Part shown: in pieces, positions 62,156-64,000 of the stretch
Layout: each line of letters opens with the position of its first letter
How positions within the stretch are numbered: the stretch's first letter is position 1
Origin: Chryseobacterium lathyri
Lineage (GTDB): Bacteria; Bacteroidota; Bacteroidia; Flavobacteriales; Weeksellaceae
Length of the DNA stretch: 64,000 nt
Assembly (NCBI RefSeq): GCF_003290185.1
Contig: NZ_QNFY01000012.1
Coordinates: 109,612-173,611 of the forward strand
Direction of reading: 5' to 3'
Notes under the pieces: generated by a model
Databases searched by the model: none
Told to the model about the DNA's origin: nothing
What the model saw: the letters and a program-made list of their open reading frames with translations, nothing else
Position numbers and translations under genes: made by a program

Positions 62156-63826
62156 TCATTTATAACTTGTCTCATGTACTTTCACCGCTCTTCCGCTCGG
62201 GTCATTCATTTTTTTGAAAGCCTCATCCCATTCTAAAGCAATGGGAGTGGAGCAGGCCACTGAAGGAACTGATGGAACCGTTGCTGCTGCCGTTTCACTT
62301 GGGAAATGTTCTTCAAAGATGGTTCTGTAACGGTATTCCTCTTTGTTTTGAGGAGTGTTCAACGGGAATCTGAATCTTGCATTGGCCATCATCTCATCAG
62401 TAACCTCTTTCTCGGCAACCTCTTTTAATGTGTCTATCCATGAATAGCCCACGCCGTCTGAAAATTGTTCTTTCTGTCTCCAGACAATAGATTCTGGAAG
62501 AACATCTTCAAAAGCTTTTCGTAGCACCCATTTTTCGATTTTTCCTTCTTCAACACTGATCATTTTGTCTTTTGGGTTGACAGCCATGGCAATGTCCATA
62601 AATTCTTTATCCAGGAAAGGAACTCGGCCTTCAATTCCCCAGCTCATTAGGGCTTTGTTGGCTCTTAAACAGTCATATAAATGAAGCTTGCCTAGTTTTC
62701 TTACTGTCTCATCGTGGAATTCTTTCGCGCTCGGTGCTTTGTGGAAATACAGATATCCTCCAAACAGCTCATCTGAACCTTCTCCGGAAAGAACCATTTT
62801 GATCCCCATGGATTTGATCACTCTGGCCAGAAGATACATCGGAGTGGAAGCTCTGATGGTCGTCACATCATAAGTTTCCAGATGATAAATGACATCACGT
62901 ACTGCATCCAATCCTTCTTGAACAGTGAAATTAACTTCATGGTGAACGGATCCGATGTGGTCTGCAGCTTTTCTTGCTGCAGCCAGGTCTGGAGAGCCTG
63001 TTAAGCCTACTGCAAAACTGTGAAGCCTCGGGTACCATGCTTCCTGAGTGTCACCACTCTCAACTCGCTGTCTTGCAAATTTTGCTGTAACTGCTGAAAT
63101 AACAGATGAATCCAGACCTCCGGAAAGGAGAACCCCATAAGGAACGTCACTCATCAACTGTCTGTGAACGGCATCTTCAAGGCCTTTTCTTATTTTTGAA
63201 ATATCGGTTTCGTTGTCTTTTACGCTGTCAAAGCTCTCCCAGTCTCTTTTGTACCATTGCTGAAGCTCTGTTCCATCCGGGCTGTATACAAAATGCCCGG
63301 GAAGAAATGTCTCGATGGTTTTGCATATGCCTTCCAACGCTTTTAATTCAGAAGCGACATAATAGTTTCCGTTTTTATCCCATCCCTGGTAAAGAGGGCA
63401 GATGCCCATATGGTCACGGGCGATCAGATAGATCCCTTTTTCTATATCATAAAGGGCGAATGCAAAAATTCCGTTGAGTTTTTCAATAAAGTCTTTTCCA
63501 TATTTTCTGTAGAGGGCAAGGATCACTTCACAGTCCGATTGAGTCTGAAATTCGAAATCCGGAAACTCTTCTTTTAATTCTCTATGGTTATAGATCTCTC
63601 CGTTCACTGCAAGTACTACTTTTTCGTCCTTGGTGAATAAGGGCTGTTTTCCTGAAGTAGGATCTACGATGGCAAGCCTTTCATGAGAAAATACTACTTT
63701 TTCATCCTGAAATACACCGCTCCAGTCCGGTCCGCGGTGACGGATTTTTTTTGACATTTCTAAAACCTGAGGTCTTAATATTTCGGTTTTTTGTTTGGCA
63801 TCGAACAAACATACAATTCCACACAT
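62156..63826 (-). CDS. asnB: asparagine synthase B (glutamine-hydrolysing)
   Basis: The 556-residue enzyme makes asparagine from aspartate and glutamine with ATP. The ATG at 63826 puts MCGIVCLFD at the N terminus, so the Cys2 glutaminase nucleophile is exposed after Met removal, while the 7 extra codons upstream would bury it. KIRHRGPDWSG and VNGEIYNHREL follow. The synthetase half has the PP-motif VLLSGGLDSSVISA near residue 233 and later SGEGSDELFGGYLYF. It has its own promoter and a very short leader. Confidence 0.95.
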   Translation of the reverse strand: MCGIVCLFDAKQKTEILRPQVLEMSKKIRHRGPDWSGVFQDEKVVFSHERLAIVDPTSGKQPLFTKDEKVVLAVNGEIYNHRELKEEFPDFEFQTQSDCEVILALYRKYGKDFIEKLNGIFAFALYDIEKGIYLIARDHMGICPLYQGWDKNGNYYVASELKALEGICKTIETFLPGHFVYSPDGTELQQWYKRDWESFDSVKDNETDISKIRKGLEDAVHRQLMSDVPYGVLLSGGLDSSVISAVTAKFARQRVESGDTQEAWYPRLHSFAVGLTGSPDLAAARKAADHIGSVHHEVNFTVQEGLDAVRDVIYHLETYDVTTIRASTPMYLLARVIKSMGIKMVLSGEGSDELFGGYLYFHKAPSAKEFHDETVRKLGKLHLYDCLRANKALMSWGIEGRVPFLDKEFMDIAMAVNPKDKMISVEEGKIEKWVLRKAFEDVLPESIVWRQKEQFSDGVGYSWIDTLKEVAEKEVTDEMMANARFRFPLNTPQNKEEYRYRTIFEEHFPSETAAATVPSVPSVACSTPIALEWDEAFKKMNDPSGRAVKVHETSYK

Positions 63827-63844
63827 ATTGTTTCTTATTTGAAG

Positions 63845-63875
63845 CAAAATTAGTTTTGATGTTTAAAAATAACAA
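63845..63875 (-). promoter_or_regulatory. promoter of asnB
   Basis: On the minus strand TTG (63875-63873), 20 bases, then TAATTTTG (63852-63845). The box ends 18 bases before the ATG, so the leader is probably only about 10-12 nt. Confidence 0.7.
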
Positions 63876-64000
63876 CAAAAAATAATTAAAAGTTAATATT
63901 TTTAACTTAATAATTTGATTTAAAGAAAAATATTAACTTTTTAATCTATTTATCACGTATTTAATTGATTTTTTTCGTTAGGAAAAATAGAGTTATTATC

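Noticed and set aside
1..64000. CRISPR array
   Set aside because: No regularly spaced direct repeats with unique spacers and no cas genes were seen.

Overview
The window is about 64 kb of AT-rich chromosome from a member of the Flavobacteriia, most likely Chryseobacterium or a close relative. The gliding-motility/type IX secretion genes gldKLMN, a protein with a type IX C-terminal sorting domain, TAnnTTTG-type (Bacteroidetes) promoters and a grasp-with-spasm peptide locus all point there. No phage, integrase, transposase or CRISPR array is visible, and most of the window is core chromosome.

Layout. 1-3.6 kb: an FKBP-like lipoprotein, an S4 RNA-binding protein, shikimate kinase, a tRNA block (Lys-Leu-Lys, then a duplicated Lys unit) and panC. 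3.8-13 kb: a short starch-synthase-like protein, a DUF4270 lipoprotein, glmS and the T9SS core gldK-gldL-gldM-gldN. 13-16.3 kb: an FAD oxidoreductase, a SemiSWEET and small lipoproteins. 16.4-22.1 kb: a complete RND efflux operon (adaptor, pump, outer-membrane factor). 22.4-32 kb: a polymorphic-toxin-like island with a T9SS-sorted beta-propeller-like protein, a 1228-residue SpvB/RHS-like protein with a DUF5977 domain, and a 1192-residue RHS protein. The RHS C-terminal tip is hydrophobic and is coupled by an ATGA overlap to a small membrane protein, probably its immunity protein. Hairpin-rich debris follows. 32.3-44.6 kb: housekeeping genes (M20 peptidase, tRNA-Ser, asparaginase, TrmH, RsmE, TsaD, a TamB-like giant, Lrp/AsnC).

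45-48.5 kb is a RiPP operon of the grasp-with-spasm type on the minus strand. Its order is precursor peptide, DUF6624-like lipoprotein, ATP-grasp maturase, an unlisted 59-residue protein, and a SPASM-domain maturase. The last four genes are chained by ATGA start/stop overlaps. A hairpin separates the precursor from the modification genes. The promoter carries a 14-bp palindrome at the predicted start of transcription, and TGTACA repeats lie upstream. Three unrecognised plus-strand genes diverge from it.

50.5-64 kb: a split transketolase, an SGNH hydrolase, a sodium/solute symporter and a minus-strand small-molecule and redox stress cluster (two GNATs, OsmC, a divergent ferredoxin, TMEM175, an FMN reductase, two pirins, an EmrB-type MFS pump). 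A secreted protein of unknown role and asparagine synthase B follow.

The two most promising places for something undescribed are the RiPP operon, with its small coupled protein and layered regulatory signals, and the RHS tip with its membrane immunity candidate.
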